Shown piece by piece: positions 1 through 8,400 of a stretch of DNA of 52,216 nucleotides. The position numbers and the translations under genes are program-made. Source of the DNA: an uncultured Pirellulaceae bacterium. Its GTDB lineage: Bacteria > Planctomycetota > Planctomycetia > Pirellulales > Pirellulaceae. The DNA is taken from NCBI GenBank assembly GCA_938010615.1, contig CALLUY010000128.1:1-52216 (forward strand), written 5' to 3'. The notes beneath the pieces are model-generated. The model saw nothing but the letters and a program-made list of their open reading frames with translations, ran no database searches and was not told the origin of the DNA. How positions within the stretch are numbered: position 1 is the first letter of the stretch; each line of letters begins with the position of its first letter.

Positions 1-60
1 CCGTTGAGGATGCTGCCAGCATCCTTTTATGCAGCCGGACGCTGGCAGCGTCCGCAACGG
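1..60. repeat. Palindromic intergenic element (hairpin)
   Basis: The two ends (CCGTTG and CAACGG) are complementary and enclose two related arms, GATGCTGCCAGCATCC and GGACGCTGGCAGCGTCC, each itself nearly palindromic. It sits just past the stop of the isochorismatase-like gene, so it could act as a 3' hairpin or be a mobile REP-like element. There is no T-tract. Confidence 0.6.
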
Positions 61-64
61 CTGG

Positions 65-670
65 CTAACCAAGTTCAGCGATGAATTCACTCGAAGTCAT
101 TGGTTTCGAAAACATCGGAAAGTCAAACTTGATCGCGTTATGATGTTCCTCGCTGGATGTCGCCGCGACGCAGTCAGTAAGCGTTACGACTTCGAATCCA
201 TTTTCATACGCGGTTCGCATCGTTGACTCGACGCAGCAATTGGTCAAAAATCCACCAAGCACAACCGTTTTGATGCCTTTGCTGTGCAGGATGAATCCAA
301 GGTTGGTGCTGGCGAATGTGTCGAGCCCCCGTTTGCCTTCGATCACGATATCAGTCTCATGTGGCGCGAGCGAGTCAATGATCTCCGCTCCCCAGCTTCC
401 CTTGACGAACGCTTTTCCGTCGACGACGCCCTTTAGAATTCCGTAGGGATGACGCGTCAATTCCGCATATCCGGGAGAAAACATGATTGGGGCGTGCATG
501 ATGGAAACGCCCTTGTCCCTCGCACTGGCCACAACGTTGGCCGTGTTGTCGAGCATATTCGTTTCGGCGATGACAGCCTCAACGGCGCCGTGAAGCACGC
601 CGCCCTCAGACGCGAATTCGTTTTGATATTCGATCAGGACAACGGCTGTTTCGTCGGGAGCAAATGGCAT
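65..670 (-). CDS. Isochorismatase-family cysteine hydrolase
   Basis: A 201-residue single-domain protein of the isochorismatase-like (cysteine amidohydrolase) superfamily, probably cytoplasmic. The start is placed at the ATG at 670 because the upstream in-frame codons run into palindromic repeat DNA and do not look like protein. Visible signatures are the N-terminal IEYQNEF strand (residues 13-19), K113 in EGKRGLDTF, and GGFLTNCCVEST with nucleophile candidate C146. The usual catalytic Asp of the first motif (VxDxQNDF in most members) is Glu14 here, so the acid of the Asp-Lys-Cys triad is replaced by a longer acid. The substrate is unknown: nicotinamidase, N-carbamoylsarcosine and biuret hydrolases share the fold. 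It is separated from the EPS operon by about 350 bp of repeats and is probably an independent gene. Confidence 0.85.
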   Translation of the reverse strand: MPFAPDETAVVLIEYQNEFASEGGVLHGAVEAVIAETNMLDNTANVVASARDKGVSIMHAPIMFSPGYAELTRHPYGILKGVVDGKAFVKGSWGAEIIDSLAPHETDIVIEGKRGLDTFASTNLGFILHSKGIKTVVLGGFLTNCCVESTMRTAYENGFEVVTLTDCVAATSSEEHHNAIKFDFPMFSKPMTSSEFIAELG

Positions 671-784
671 CTTGAACCTGCATCGTAAAAAAAGTTTTCC
701 GCATTTGTGTACGCGAAAACTTGACCGCATGCCGGACAAAAAGTCAACCAGTACTGGAGTGCCTGGAGAGCATCTCAAACCAAA

Positions 785-994
785 GTAGCACGACTCTCCG
801 AGTCGTTTGGAACGGCAAAACAAGACTCGGAGAGTCTGTGAATTTTTACATCCTGTGTTTGTAGTACCGACTTTAGGCGGAATCGAGCTTGAGCGCAGTG
901 GAGGAATTCCGGTTAAAACCGGTACTACGAACGGCGCTAATGCCTTAGTGAAGCACACGCCAAATAGATTCACAGTCTCGGAGAGTCAGGCTAC
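785..994. repeat. Nested palindromic repeat cluster (CTCCGAG family)
   Basis: This holds the main structure of the 352-bp gap between the hydrolase and the deacetylase gene. Two short hairpins (789-806 around ACTCTCCGAGT and 823-837, AGACTCGGAGAGTCT) are followed by an inverted pair GTAGTACCG (861) and CGGTACTAC (to 928), and then AGTCTCGGAGAGTC ending in GGCTAC (to 994), which pairs with the GTAGC at 785. The same core recurs at 12712-12842 and 40342-40397. It lies between the 3' end of the EPS operon and the 5' end of the hydrolase gene. Confidence 0.75.
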
Positions 995-1022
995 TATCGA
1001 CGATCCGCGCTTGAAATGCCCT

Positions 1023-2009
1023 CTACGCCAAATCGACTTGAGCGCCTTCGGGCACAACGGAAATCGTGCTCGCTGGAAGTTCGTTGGTTTTTGCATGGAG
1101 TACATGCTCTTTCATGGTCACGCAATGGAAATGCTTCTGTAGCATTGCGATGCATTCAGTCATCAGCTGAACTTTCTTTTCGGTAGGTTCGCCCATCGTC
1201 GGAAAGAAATGCATTTCGTCGTCATCTTCTCGCCCCATGAAGTCGAGAGGATGCAGCAACAAGTGTGGCTCAACCGACATCAGCTTGCAAAGCTTGAGCG
1301 CAATCCAAAAATAGAATTTCGCGAGCGTCGTTGAAATTTGCGCTAGGAACAAAAGGTAACTGCCATGAATCGGCAAACGAAAGATCGGCATTGTCGTCAC
1401 TGGCATCTCGACGATGCTGCGGCCTCGCCAGCTGAAGCTGTATGGGTTCAGCGTTTTGAATCCGTCTTTGAATCGCCCGAACAATTCTTTGCGATCATCT
1501 TTCTGATCTTTCGAAAGTCCGGAAGTCCAAAAATAGTAAGCTCTGGCAACCGGTCCTAGGAACGTTGGAAAAGAAGTTCCGTCGTAGAGGTAGCCGCGTC
1601 GCATCAGCGTTCGCAGGACTTCATCCGAAAGGCTAAATCCGGGACCTCGAAATCCGACAGGCATTTGACCCGTAAGCTTGACAATGTTGTCCTCGGTTTT
1701 TTGGAACTCTTCTGCGAGTTGATTGGGACCGTAGAGGTGCAACCACGGTTCGTGATTGAACGAGTGATTTGCGACTTCGTGACCCGCGTCAGCAATCATC
1801 TTCAATGGAGCATGATTGACCTCATGTTCTAGATCTTGCCCAATGATAAAGAACGTGATCTTCAGGTCGCGTTGTTCGAGGATGTCAAGAATTCGAGGAA
1901 CGACCTTCGGAAAGTAGGTCGGAAACGACTCCCATTTGGGATCTCCGTGCGCCTTCATGTAGGCCCACTTGTTGTCGAGGTCGAGAGAAATGCTGGCGAT
2001 TGGTTTCAT
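1023..2009 (-). CDS. Polysaccharide deacetylase (NodB-homology) of the EPS operon
   Basis: A 328-residue carbohydrate esterase 4-like protein, last gene of the EPS operon. NodB-type motifs are visible: the N-terminal SLDLDNKW segment (metal/catalytic Asp, about residues 8-15), the metal-binding HSFNH (H-x3-H, about residue 82), the RGPGF motif (about 120), and LLLHPLDF near residue 252, supplying the C-terminal catalytic His. There is no signal peptide, so the enzyme may act on lipid-linked or cytoplasmic glycan, or be exported some other way. The expected role is removal of N-acetyl groups from the exopolysaccharide made by the upstream genes. The 74-bp gap to the glycosyltransferase is compatible with cotranscription. 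The family call is firm and the substrate is inferred from context. Confidence 0.88.
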   Translation of the reverse strand: MKPIASISLDLDNKWAYMKAHGDPKWESFPTYFPKVVPRILDILEQRDLKITFFIIGQDLEHEVNHAPLKMIADAGHEVANHSFNHEPWLHLYGPNQLAEEFQKTEDNIVKLTGQMPVGFRGPGFSLSDEVLRTLMRRGYLYDGTSFPTFLGPVARAYYFWTSGLSKDQKDDRKELFGRFKDGFKTLNPYSFSWRGRSIVEMPVTTMPIFRLPIHGSYLLFLAQISTTLAKFYFWIALKLCKLMSVEPHLLLHPLDFMGREDDDEMHFFPTMGEPTEKKVQLMTECIAMLQKHFHCVTMKEHVLHAKTNELPASTISVVPEGAQVDLA

Positions 2010-2083
2010 GGTGATAATCTTGTGGAGTAGCAGAGGTGGTATTGTACAAAGAGCCGTAGGAGATGAAAGCGTTTTGTTTTCGC

Positions 2084-3331
2084 TCAGATCGCCTGCCCCT
2101 TGAGCGAACCAATACTTCCCGCAATCGCATGATTTCGCGAGGCAACGATCTTTTCCACCGCTTCATGCAAATACGCAGCTGAATTTTCTGGCGAGATATG
2201 AGCAACTGCTTTTTTCGCTTCGGCGCCCATCTCTCGAATCCTCGACTCGGTCGTAGTGAGAGCTCGATCGATTGCGTCTACGATGTCACCATGATCGGTC
2301 GGGTCGAAAATCCATGAGTTCTCTGAATCGACGCAGCAGGCTTCAACGGACTGCGCGAAAATACTTCCTAGAACTGGAATTCCAGATGCCATCGCTTCGA
2401 TCGGCACCAGGCCCCATTCGTCGGCCAACGTTGGGAAAACGCAAATGTCGGCGACTCCGTAAGCTTCGCGCAATTGATCCACATCGCAGTTGCCCAGAAA
2501 CGTGACGTGCAGATTGTGACTTGCTCGCTCTGCAACGTCAGCTTTCAGGTCGCCCGAACCGGCGATCATGAGTTCGACTTTTTGGTGCGTGTTGTTTGCG
2601 CACCATTGCGCCAACGCATCGGAAAAATGTACGATCCCTTTGCGTTGACTGATCGAGCCGCAATAAAGCAATTTCGTTGTTTCCGGTGGTTGGTTCGAGT
2701 TGCCTTTTTTTGATTCACCTTTGAAAACAGTTGCTTCGTTGATGCAATATGGGAAATGGAACATGCGATCGTCTTTAACGCCTAAGGACTTCAGGTAGCG
2801 TTTGCAACTTGGGCCGTTGTAAGTGAAGTAGTTGACTCCGCGACGGAGCAGTTTTCGCACGATGCGTCGCAGGATCCCTCGCTCGGACTCAATGTGTTCG
2901 GACATGTTGCCGATCATCACGACGGGAACTTTTCGTTTGAACGTTTTGTATATCATGGTCAGCATCGTACGAGCACCCATTTCATACGACATGATCAGAT
3001 CGGGTTTGAGTTCTCTCAGTCGCCACGGCGTATCAATCGGGAAATGAATGAAGTTTGATTCGGAGAAGCCGGTTGAGTGTCGCCAATTGGCAGTCCACAT
3101 AAAGTTGCGTTGGACACGAACGTCCAGACCTTCCCATTGAGCTTCCCAGTCGCGATCAGGCTCCATCGGAACCGAAAGTAGGATCGTTAGCTTGCGGACC
3201 TTTCGAGAGAATTCGCGTAACGCCAAAACGTGATGGACTCTGAGATAATTGATCAGAATCACCACATGCAAATCCGTCACTTCTCCAGCTGAGTCATTCA
3301 GGTTGTCTGCGTTTATGTCGAGGGAGTTCAT
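2084..3331 (-). CDS. Glycosyltransferase family 4 (GT-B fold)
   Basis: A 415-residue retaining GT4-like glycosyltransferase. The C-terminal nucleotide-sugar-binding half shows KLLYCGSISQRKGI (about 226-239) and the GT4 E-x7-E motif EWGLVPIEAMASG (about 322-334). The N-terminal half is a Rossmann-like acceptor domain beginning near residue 20 (DLHVVILINYLRVHH). Its ATG overlaps the stop of the upstream polymerase gene in an ATGA arrangement at 3328-3331, implying translational coupling. It probably adds a sugar to the lipid-linked repeat unit started by the sugar transferase at 4791-6068. The donor sugar cannot be read from sequence. Confidence 0.87.
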   Translation of the reverse strand: MNSLDINADNLNDSAGEVTDLHVVILINYLRVHHVLALREFSRKVRKLTILLSVPMEPDRDWEAQWEGLDVRVQRNFMWTANWRHSTGFSESNFIHFPIDTPWRLRELKPDLIMSYEMGARTMLTMIYKTFKRKVPVVMIGNMSEHIESERGILRRIVRKLLRRGVNYFTYNGPSCKRYLKSLGVKDDRMFHFPYCINEATVFKGESKKGNSNQPPETTKLLYCGSISQRKGIVHFSDALAQWCANNTHQKVELMIAGSGDLKADVAERASHNLHVTFLGNCDVDQLREAYGVADICVFPTLADEWGLVPIEAMASGIPVLGSIFAQSVEACCVDSENSWIFDPTDHGDIVDAIDRALTTTESRIREMGAEAKKAVAHISPENSAAYLHEAVEKIVASRNHAIAGSIGSLKGQAI

Positions 3332-4668
3332 GATCCCTCCAATCTTATATAACGACTTGGCTCGCTTGGTTTAATTTCTGAGCGACTAAGGAATGCCACG
3401 GAAGGGTCGTCCGCCAATAGCGGCCACGCAAGCGCTAAAACCAAGAGCATCGTTGGCAAGCCAGCGAGGGTTGAGAAGATGACATTCTCAAAAAGTCCGT
3501 TGACAACAATAAACGCGATGATCGTATCGGCGAGCGGATGTCCGTAGTAAATCATCGCGCGCAGTCTCCCGAGGAGCATCAGGAGCCCAGCGATACCTGC
3601 GAAAATTCCCGCGCTAAATGTGATGTTTAGAAGCAAATTGTGTGTGTAGAGAGAGAATTCCTGAAAGTAGGACGCTTGAGTTGCGGCTCCATAGCCGGTC
3701 GCTGGTCGCTCCTTAATCAGTCGGATGGCGTGCGCCCAAATATCCAGCCTTCCGGTCGCGGTTGTCAATTCTTCGGTGTCATCTGACTTGGACAACAACT
3801 GCAGCTTGGAAGCAAGTTTTTCTCCAAGGTCCATTTGCGTGCTCAATACCAACAAACCCAATAAGCCAGCGATTCCGAGAAAGAGGTAAGTCGGAATGAA
3901 CTTTTTCTTGAGATAGATGTGGCGATATCCTACCAGTAGGGATAGCCCACAGGCCATCAAAGATGTCCGTGAGAAAGAACTGAATAAGGCACCGAGAGCC
4001 AGAATCCCGACAGCGAAAATGAAGATGTTTCGTTTCTTGTAACTGAAGCCCAAGATCACGGCCAAGACAAATGTCAGTCCAGAATACTGTCCCAACGTGT
4101 TCGCATGGGCCAAACCGCTCATTCGGTATGCAAATTTTCCGTTTGTAATTGCCTCTTTGAGGACACCAATTTCAGGGAACGCGAAGTAGGCAATCCACGA
4201 TCCAAACACGAAAAAGCCCATTCCGCAGAACATGGCTTGAACGACCTTGATGGCGCCTAGATGATCCAGCGCAGTAACCATCATCAAGAGAATCGCGATG
4301 ATCGAGCAACTTGAGACCAACGCGTTGAGAGCAGACGGCGAAAACGGAATCGCGATAAAATAGAACAGGACAAGAATCAGAATCCATGCGACTGGAAACG
4401 ACATGAGTATCTTGCGAACTCGAGGGCGAGTCAGAACTCCATGGACCCCATAGAGGCCACTCACTCCCAACATGCCTAGCTTGGCTAGAACTTGTGGGTC
4501 GAGCCCAACTTCTTCTTTGTCGACAACGTTGACAAGGTTCAGAAACGCGCACCCAAAAACGGAGGCCCAGGCAATGAGGTCAAGCAATGGCGTGCCGGCA
4601 ACATCCTCTAACTTTCGAGAAAGTGAGACGGGTTGAGTCTCATTGGATTTTGAAGCGACAGTCACCAT
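3328..4668 (-). CDS. O-antigen ligase/polymerase (Wzy/WaaL-like) membrane protein
   Basis: A 446-residue polytopic inner-membrane protein with about 10-12 hydrophobic segments. A large soluble loop around residues 285-345 contains TATGRLDIWAHAIRLIKERP followed by the GYGAATQASY region and THNLLL, the pattern of the Wzy_C/O-antigen ligase domain. In an operon with Wzz, an initiating transferase and a GT4 enzyme it is best read as the EPS repeat-unit polymerase. A WaaL-type ligase is the alternative and cannot be excluded by sequence. No Wzx flippase lies in this operon, so export of lipid-linked units must use a gene elsewhere. A 122-bp non-coding gap separates it from the sugar transferase gene upstream. 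Confidence 0.85.
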   Translation of the reverse strand: MVTVASKSNETQPVSLSRKLEDVAGTPLLDLIAWASVFGCAFLNLVNVVDKEEVGLDPQVLAKLGMLGVSGLYGVHGVLTRPRVRKILMSFPVAWILILVLFYFIAIPFSPSALNALVSSCSIIAILLMMVTALDHLGAIKVVQAMFCGMGFFVFGSWIAYFAFPEIGVLKEAITNGKFAYRMSGLAHANTLGQYSGLTFVLAVILGFSYKKRNIFIFAVGILALGALFSSFSRTSLMACGLSLLVGYRHIYLKKKFIPTYLFLGIAGLLGLLVLSTQMDLGEKLASKLQLLSKSDDTEELTTATGRLDIWAHAIRLIKERPATGYGAATQASYFQEFSLYTHNLLLNITFSAGIFAGIAGLLMLLGRLRAMIYYGHPLADTIIAFIVVNGLFENVIFSTLAGLPTMLLVLALAWPLLADDPSVAFLSRSEIKPSEPSRYIRLEGS

Positions 4669-4790
4669 TTTTGTTTGCTCTCAATGGAGCGGTTGATCAG
4701 TTATTAAAATGTCAGCCAACGAACGAAGACTTGCTACGTGTGGCTGACGATAACGAACAAAAAATGGGAGCTGTTTTTTGCCGGATTGAA

Positions 4791-6068
4791 CTAGACGGAG
4801 CCTTTATGCATGACAACAACCATTGCCGTTTCGCCAATTAGTCGCATGTCGTACCAAAATCCACGCTGTTGAATGTAATCAAGGTCCATTCGCATCCATT
4901 CAGCGAATTTGACGTCACGTCCACCGCGGGCTTGCCAAGTGCAAGTCAAACCAGGCAGGACCGTCAGCCGCTGACGCTGCCACGGAAGGCACTGTTGAGA
5001 TTCGCTAACTGGTAAAGGTCGTGGTCCGACGAGCGACATGTCACCAGTCAAAACGTTAAAAAGTTGAGGCAGTTCATCGATGCAGGATTTGCGAAGGTAC
5101 TTTCCGAGCCCCGTTACCCGAGGATCGTTTGTCAGTTTGAAAGCTGGCCCATCCTGTTCACTGTGCTTTCGAAGGCCATCCTTCTTTTGCTCAGCATCGA
5201 CGCACATGGTGCGGAATTTGAGAATGTGGAAAACCTTCCCGTCTTTTCCTTCTCGTTCCTGACGAAAGAAAACGGGACCGCTTGAAGTCAGTCTGATCGA
5301 TGCCGCAGCCGCGAGCAGAAACGGGGAAAGAACCACCAGTCCGGCACCAGCCCCCAAGACGTCGACGGCACGTTTCCAAATTGGAGTCTTTTCAGTTTCA
5401 CAGAAAAGCACGTGGACGCCTGTTCCGCCAGTCAGCGAAGGTTTTGGTTGCGTGAGTTTCTTTGGTCGGACCATTGTCGCGACGCCACCGCGGCTGGCGG
5501 ATGGATTGTAAGAGCTAAATTTTGGTCCGCCCAAGTTCCGGTTGGCAGAACTTCCAAAATCATCTGAAGGTGAACTCTTCCAGTCGTCATTGCGGCCGTT
5601 GAGCCCCTTGTCGTTTGAGTTTGGCGTTGTGTAGGTACCCAAAAGTCGATCGTCCCAAGGGTAGATCGAAACATCTACTTTTAGCTCAATGCTGTTTTCT
5701 TCTGCAATCTTGACCAACGAATCACAGACTTGCATCGCTCCTTCGCGGTTGGTTTCAGGTAGAAGCGTCGCCAGCTTCATTTGATGCCAGCCGATCGTGT
5801 CGGAAACGCGAAGTCGCGATTGGAAAGAGTGAATCAAGGTATCGAGAAGTTCGTCGGTGACTTTGTGGTCACAGAAGTCCAGCGAAACAATCGCAAACTC
5901 AGGTTTGTCGTCACGACGATTAGCGCGCTCAATTTCTTTGTCGATTTCCAGCTGGAATCGAGCCGATGTCGCTACGTTGCCGTAGCCGGCTGGAGGTTTG
6001 ATTCGAGAAAACGGTCGAGTCAACCTGCCAAGCAGGCCTTCCCGTTTCCGGCGGTTTCGAATAATCAT
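4791..6068 (-). CDS. Initiating sugar transferase with N-terminal degenerate GGDEF-like domain
   Basis: A 425-residue protein. The C-terminal half (about 231-425) is a bacterial sugar transferase (WbaP/WcaJ/EpsE type) that moves a sugar-1-phosphate onto undecaprenyl phosphate. It has one hydrophobic segment (236-257), KFRTM (284-288), NDPRVTGLGKYLRKSCIDEL and LVGPRPL. Instead of the usual multi-TM N-terminal region, residues 36-140 resemble a GGDEF domain (EIDKEIERANRRDDKPEFAI, LRVSDTIG, TLLPETNREGA), but the signature position reads HQMKL, so diguanylate cyclase activity is not expected. Residues 145-230 form a Ser/Gly/Asn-rich linker. The start is set at the ATG at 6068; an in-frame TTG two codons upstream is less likely. 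The domain may sense a nucleotide or mediate interaction; that is inference. Confidence 0.88.
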   Translation of the reverse strand: MIIRNRRKREGLLGRLTRPFSRIKPPAGYGNVATSARFQLEIDKEIERANRRDDKPEFAIVSLDFCDHKVTDELLDTLIHSFQSRLRVSDTIGWHQMKLATLLPETNREGAMQVCDSLVKIAEENSIELKVDVSIYPWDDRLLGTYTTPNSNDKGLNGRNDDWKSSPSDDFGSSANRNLGGPKFSSYNPSASRGGVATMVRPKKLTQPKPSLTGGTGVHVLFCETEKTPIWKRAVDVLGAGAGLVVLSPFLLAAAASIRLTSSGPVFFRQEREGKDGKVFHILKFRTMCVDAEQKKDGLRKHSEQDGPAFKLTNDPRVTGLGKYLRKSCIDELPQLFNVLTGDMSLVGPRPLPVSESQQCLPWQRQRLTVLPGLTCTWQARGGRDVKFAEWMRMDLDYIQQRGFWYDMRLIGETAMVVVMHKGSV

Positions 6069-6118
6069 TTTCAATCCGTTTGATTGGGTTCAAAAGAGGT
6101 GGATCAAGGTGAGTTTTT

Positions 6119-6796
6119 TTATTGTTTGTTGATGACCATTCCAACAATTGGAACGCCAAGAGACTGCATCGACTTGCGGAAACGAGTGATCAGCTTCTGA
6201 TCGATATGGTTCGCTTCTACAGTGAGGATGATGCCATCAAGAGACGGAGCAATCGAGTGGCAGGCAGTTAAGTTACTGGCCATCGGCAAATCAAATACGG
6301 TATATCCATAATCAATGAAGCTGCGATTCATCATCGCAGGCAGTTCATCGAACGGAAGTTCAAGTGAAATGTGTTCATCGACTTGGCCGCAACCAAGTAC
6401 ATCGAGATCGCGGATCGGCGTTTGTGTGACAACTTTCTCCATCTCAGTGATGCCCGTAAGCAATTCACTGAGACCGTGTTGGCGAGCGTTTCCGAGGCGT
6501 CGAGTGATGAAGTGTCGTCCGAAGTTGCTTTCTACAAGCAGCACTTTGGATCGGGCAACTGACGTCATGGCGACGGCCAGATTGTAAGCCACCGTGCTAT
6601 TGCCAGCGCCACGCGTCATGGAAGTGACACCAATGGAGCAAGGTCGGGAAACGGAGCCATTGGATTTGGCCCATTGTGTCGTTTGTCGAGCCAGCGAAAG
6701 GAAGTGCCGTCGCAGGCTTGAGCTTGGAGCGACGCCCATTCGTTTTGCACGTTGACGATCGCGAACATCTGATTCGGTTGCGTTTTCGGTCGGCAT
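6119..6796 (-). CDS. CpsD/BY-kinase-like P-loop ATPase with degenerate Walker motifs
   Basis: A 225-residue cytoplasmic protein resembling the ATPase part of bacterial tyrosine kinases (CpsD, Wzc C-terminus, BceF). The fold markers are there: GVTSMTRGAGNSTVAYNLA (56-74), VLLVESN (85-91), a switch-like GLSELLTG and VFDLP. Key residues are changed. The P-loop lysine of the usual GEGKST is Asn66, and the Walker A' aspartates of LLIDADxR are Glu89 and Asn91. No C-terminal tyrosine cluster is present. ATP hydrolysis and tyrosine phosphorylation are therefore doubtful, and a scaffolding or regulatory role with Wzz is more plausible. The gene overlaps the Wzz stop codon by one base (TAATG at 6794-6798), as expected for a stoichiometric pair. 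Confidence 0.85.
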   Translation of the reverse strand: MPTENATESDVRDRQRAKRMGVAPSSSLRRHFLSLARQTTQWAKSNGSVSRPCSIGVTSMTRGAGNSTVAYNLAVAMTSVARSKVLLVESNFGRHFITRRLGNARQHGLSELLTGITEMEKVVTQTPIRDLDVLGCGQVDEHISLELPFDELPAMMNRSFIDYGYTVFDLPMASNLTACHSIAPSLDGIILTVEANHIDQKLITRFRKSMQSLGVPIVGMVINKQ

Positions 6797-8400
6797 TAGT
6801 TCACCATGTTTCTGCTGGAGTAGACTCGAGGGAGTGTGACAAGGATCGGCATCTCAAGGATCTGTTCAACGTCAACTTCGTTCAACGAAGGACTCAGATG
6901 ATTTCGCTCACAGAACATGGCAGTCGCCAAGCCGGCCAGCAGACCAAGAATTATTCCGATGGGGAGAAACAAACTTCCGCGAGGGCTCGCGTGCTTAAGG
7001 ATGAACGTAGGATGTTGAGCAACGACCAGCGTCGAAAGATTACTTTCGTCAAGGCTCAAGCTCGCCAATGATTCACGACCTTTGGTGACATACATGTCAC
7101 GGTCCTGTCGCACGTCGGAAATTCGACGCTGTAAACGGTCCGCGTCAACTTCGGCGCGGTTCATTTCGATCGCCTGTTTTTGAGCTGCTGCCAGTCGGCT
7201 TTTTAGCATTGCCAGCTTCGCTTTGGCACCAATATATTGTGTTTCTGACCGAACTAGGTCGGTCTTGACCTCAGAGTAGACTTCGTTGATCGCGGTTTGA
7301 GATTCGGTGCGATCGTCTTTCATCTTTCCGAGACTTGTCCGCATTTTTGCCAACCGAGCATCAATCTTCTGCACTTCGGGGTGACTGGTCCTGTACTGGG
7401 AAAGCAAGCGATCCCGCTCACTCTGGAGTCGGAACATTTCGACTGTCGCGTCATCGCCTGATTTTCTTTCGACGCCTTTCGTTTGCAAAGTGACTGTCGA
7501 TGGAGTGTTGGTGATTACCTTTTTCAGCGCTTTGATTCGCTGTTCCGATTGAGCGACTTCAACGCCGGTTGTGACAATGTCTTTTTCAAGCGACCCAATG
7601 ATATCCTGAAGCGTGTTCCGGGCAGCTCCGATCGACAGAACTGAATGATTTTTGCGGAATTCTTCTAGCTTCGACATCGCGTCTTCAAGGTCGTCGTCGG
7701 ATTCTTTGATCTTCTCTGCGAAAAACGCAGTCGAACCGGTCACGCCATGCATTCTCTGGTGGACGCCGCGAGCTTCTTTGATGATTTCGTTAATGATCTC
7801 TTGGGCCAGTCGCGGAGAGTTTGCCTTTACATATAGCGAAATAACTGAAGTCTTTTTCGTATTGTGAACACTGAGCGCTTCGGAGAGCTCGTTCGTAGCC
7901 AGCTCAATCCTTTTAAGTTTGTTGTACTCTTCCTCACTCATCTCACCATCTTTGGCTCCGCTTCCCTTCAGGAATGACGGAACCGAAATGCTTGGGAGGA
8001 GGCCATCGAACGGGCTCTCGAGAATTCTCTCTGCGCCGATGTTTCGGACGACAGACTCAAGAACCTCACGACTCTTAAGGATTTCCTCGACAGACTTGAT
8101 TTCCGTCTCACGAGTGTCCTGAATTGAAACGCCCATGCCTTGACCATTGGCGGCGATCACTGGAGATAGGTTGGTTTCGGTTCTTGTCATCTGCACGTGT
8201 AGTTTTCCTTCCGACCCGTAACTTCTGGGCCAGATTAGAAATAGTGCCATGACCAAGCAGAACACGGTCAGAAAAACCAGGAAGCCCCTAGTTTTGTGAC
8301 GCATCACTGCGCCGAAAATCTGTGTCAGTGTGAGCTGAGCGTCGTTCATTTGGTACTTGTCCGCAAAGAGGTGATCGCGATTTAGTTGCGAGTCAGCCAT
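6796..8400 (-). CDS. Wzz/GumC-type polysaccharide chain-length determinant (PCP) protein
   Basis: A 534-residue polysaccharide co-polymerase and first gene of the EPS operon. TM1 lies at about 38-58, followed by the periplasmic Wzz domain, long heptad-rich coiled-coil stretches (about 220-300 and 330-445) and TM2 at about 478-498, just after the Pro-containing segment HASPRGS, with a short cytoplasmic tail. It lacks the kinase domain fused in Wzc; that part is the separate gene overlapping its stop. The protein should set chain length and link the Wzy polymerase to the outer-membrane exporter. No Wza-type polysaccharide export gene is present in this operon. The operon promoter should lie in the 273-bp gap 8401-8673; no consensus was recognised there. 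Confidence 0.9.
   Translation of the reverse strand: MADSQLNRDHLFADKYQMNDAQLTLTQIFGAVMRHKTRGFLVFLTVFCLVMALFLIWPRSYGSEGKLHVQMTRTETNLSPVIAANGQGMGVSIQDTRETEIKSVEEILKSREVLESVVRNIGAERILESPFDGLLPSISVPSFLKGSGAKDGEMSEEEYNKLKRIELATNELSEALSVHNTKKTSVISLYVKANSPRLAQEIINEIIKEARGVHQRMHGVTGSTAFFAEKIKESDDDLEDAMSKLEEFRKNHSVLSIGAARNTLQDIIGSLEKDIVTTGVEVAQSEQRIKALKKVITNTPSTVTLQTKGVERKSGDDATVEMFRLQSERDRLLSQYRTSHPEVQKIDARLAKMRTSLGKMKDDRTESQTAINEVYSEVKTDLVRSETQYIGAKAKLAMLKSRLAAAQKQAIEMNRAEVDADRLQRRISDVRQDRDMYVTKGRESLASLSLDESNLSTLVVAQHPTFILKHASPRGSLFLPIGIILGLLAGLATAMFCERNHLSPSLNEVDVEQILEMPILVTLPRVYSSRNMVN

Noticed and set aside
671-973. An N-terminal extension of about 101 residues on the isochorismatase-like protein
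   Set aside because: The extension translates palindromic repeats and has no resemblance to the family; the ATG at 670 gives the normal length.
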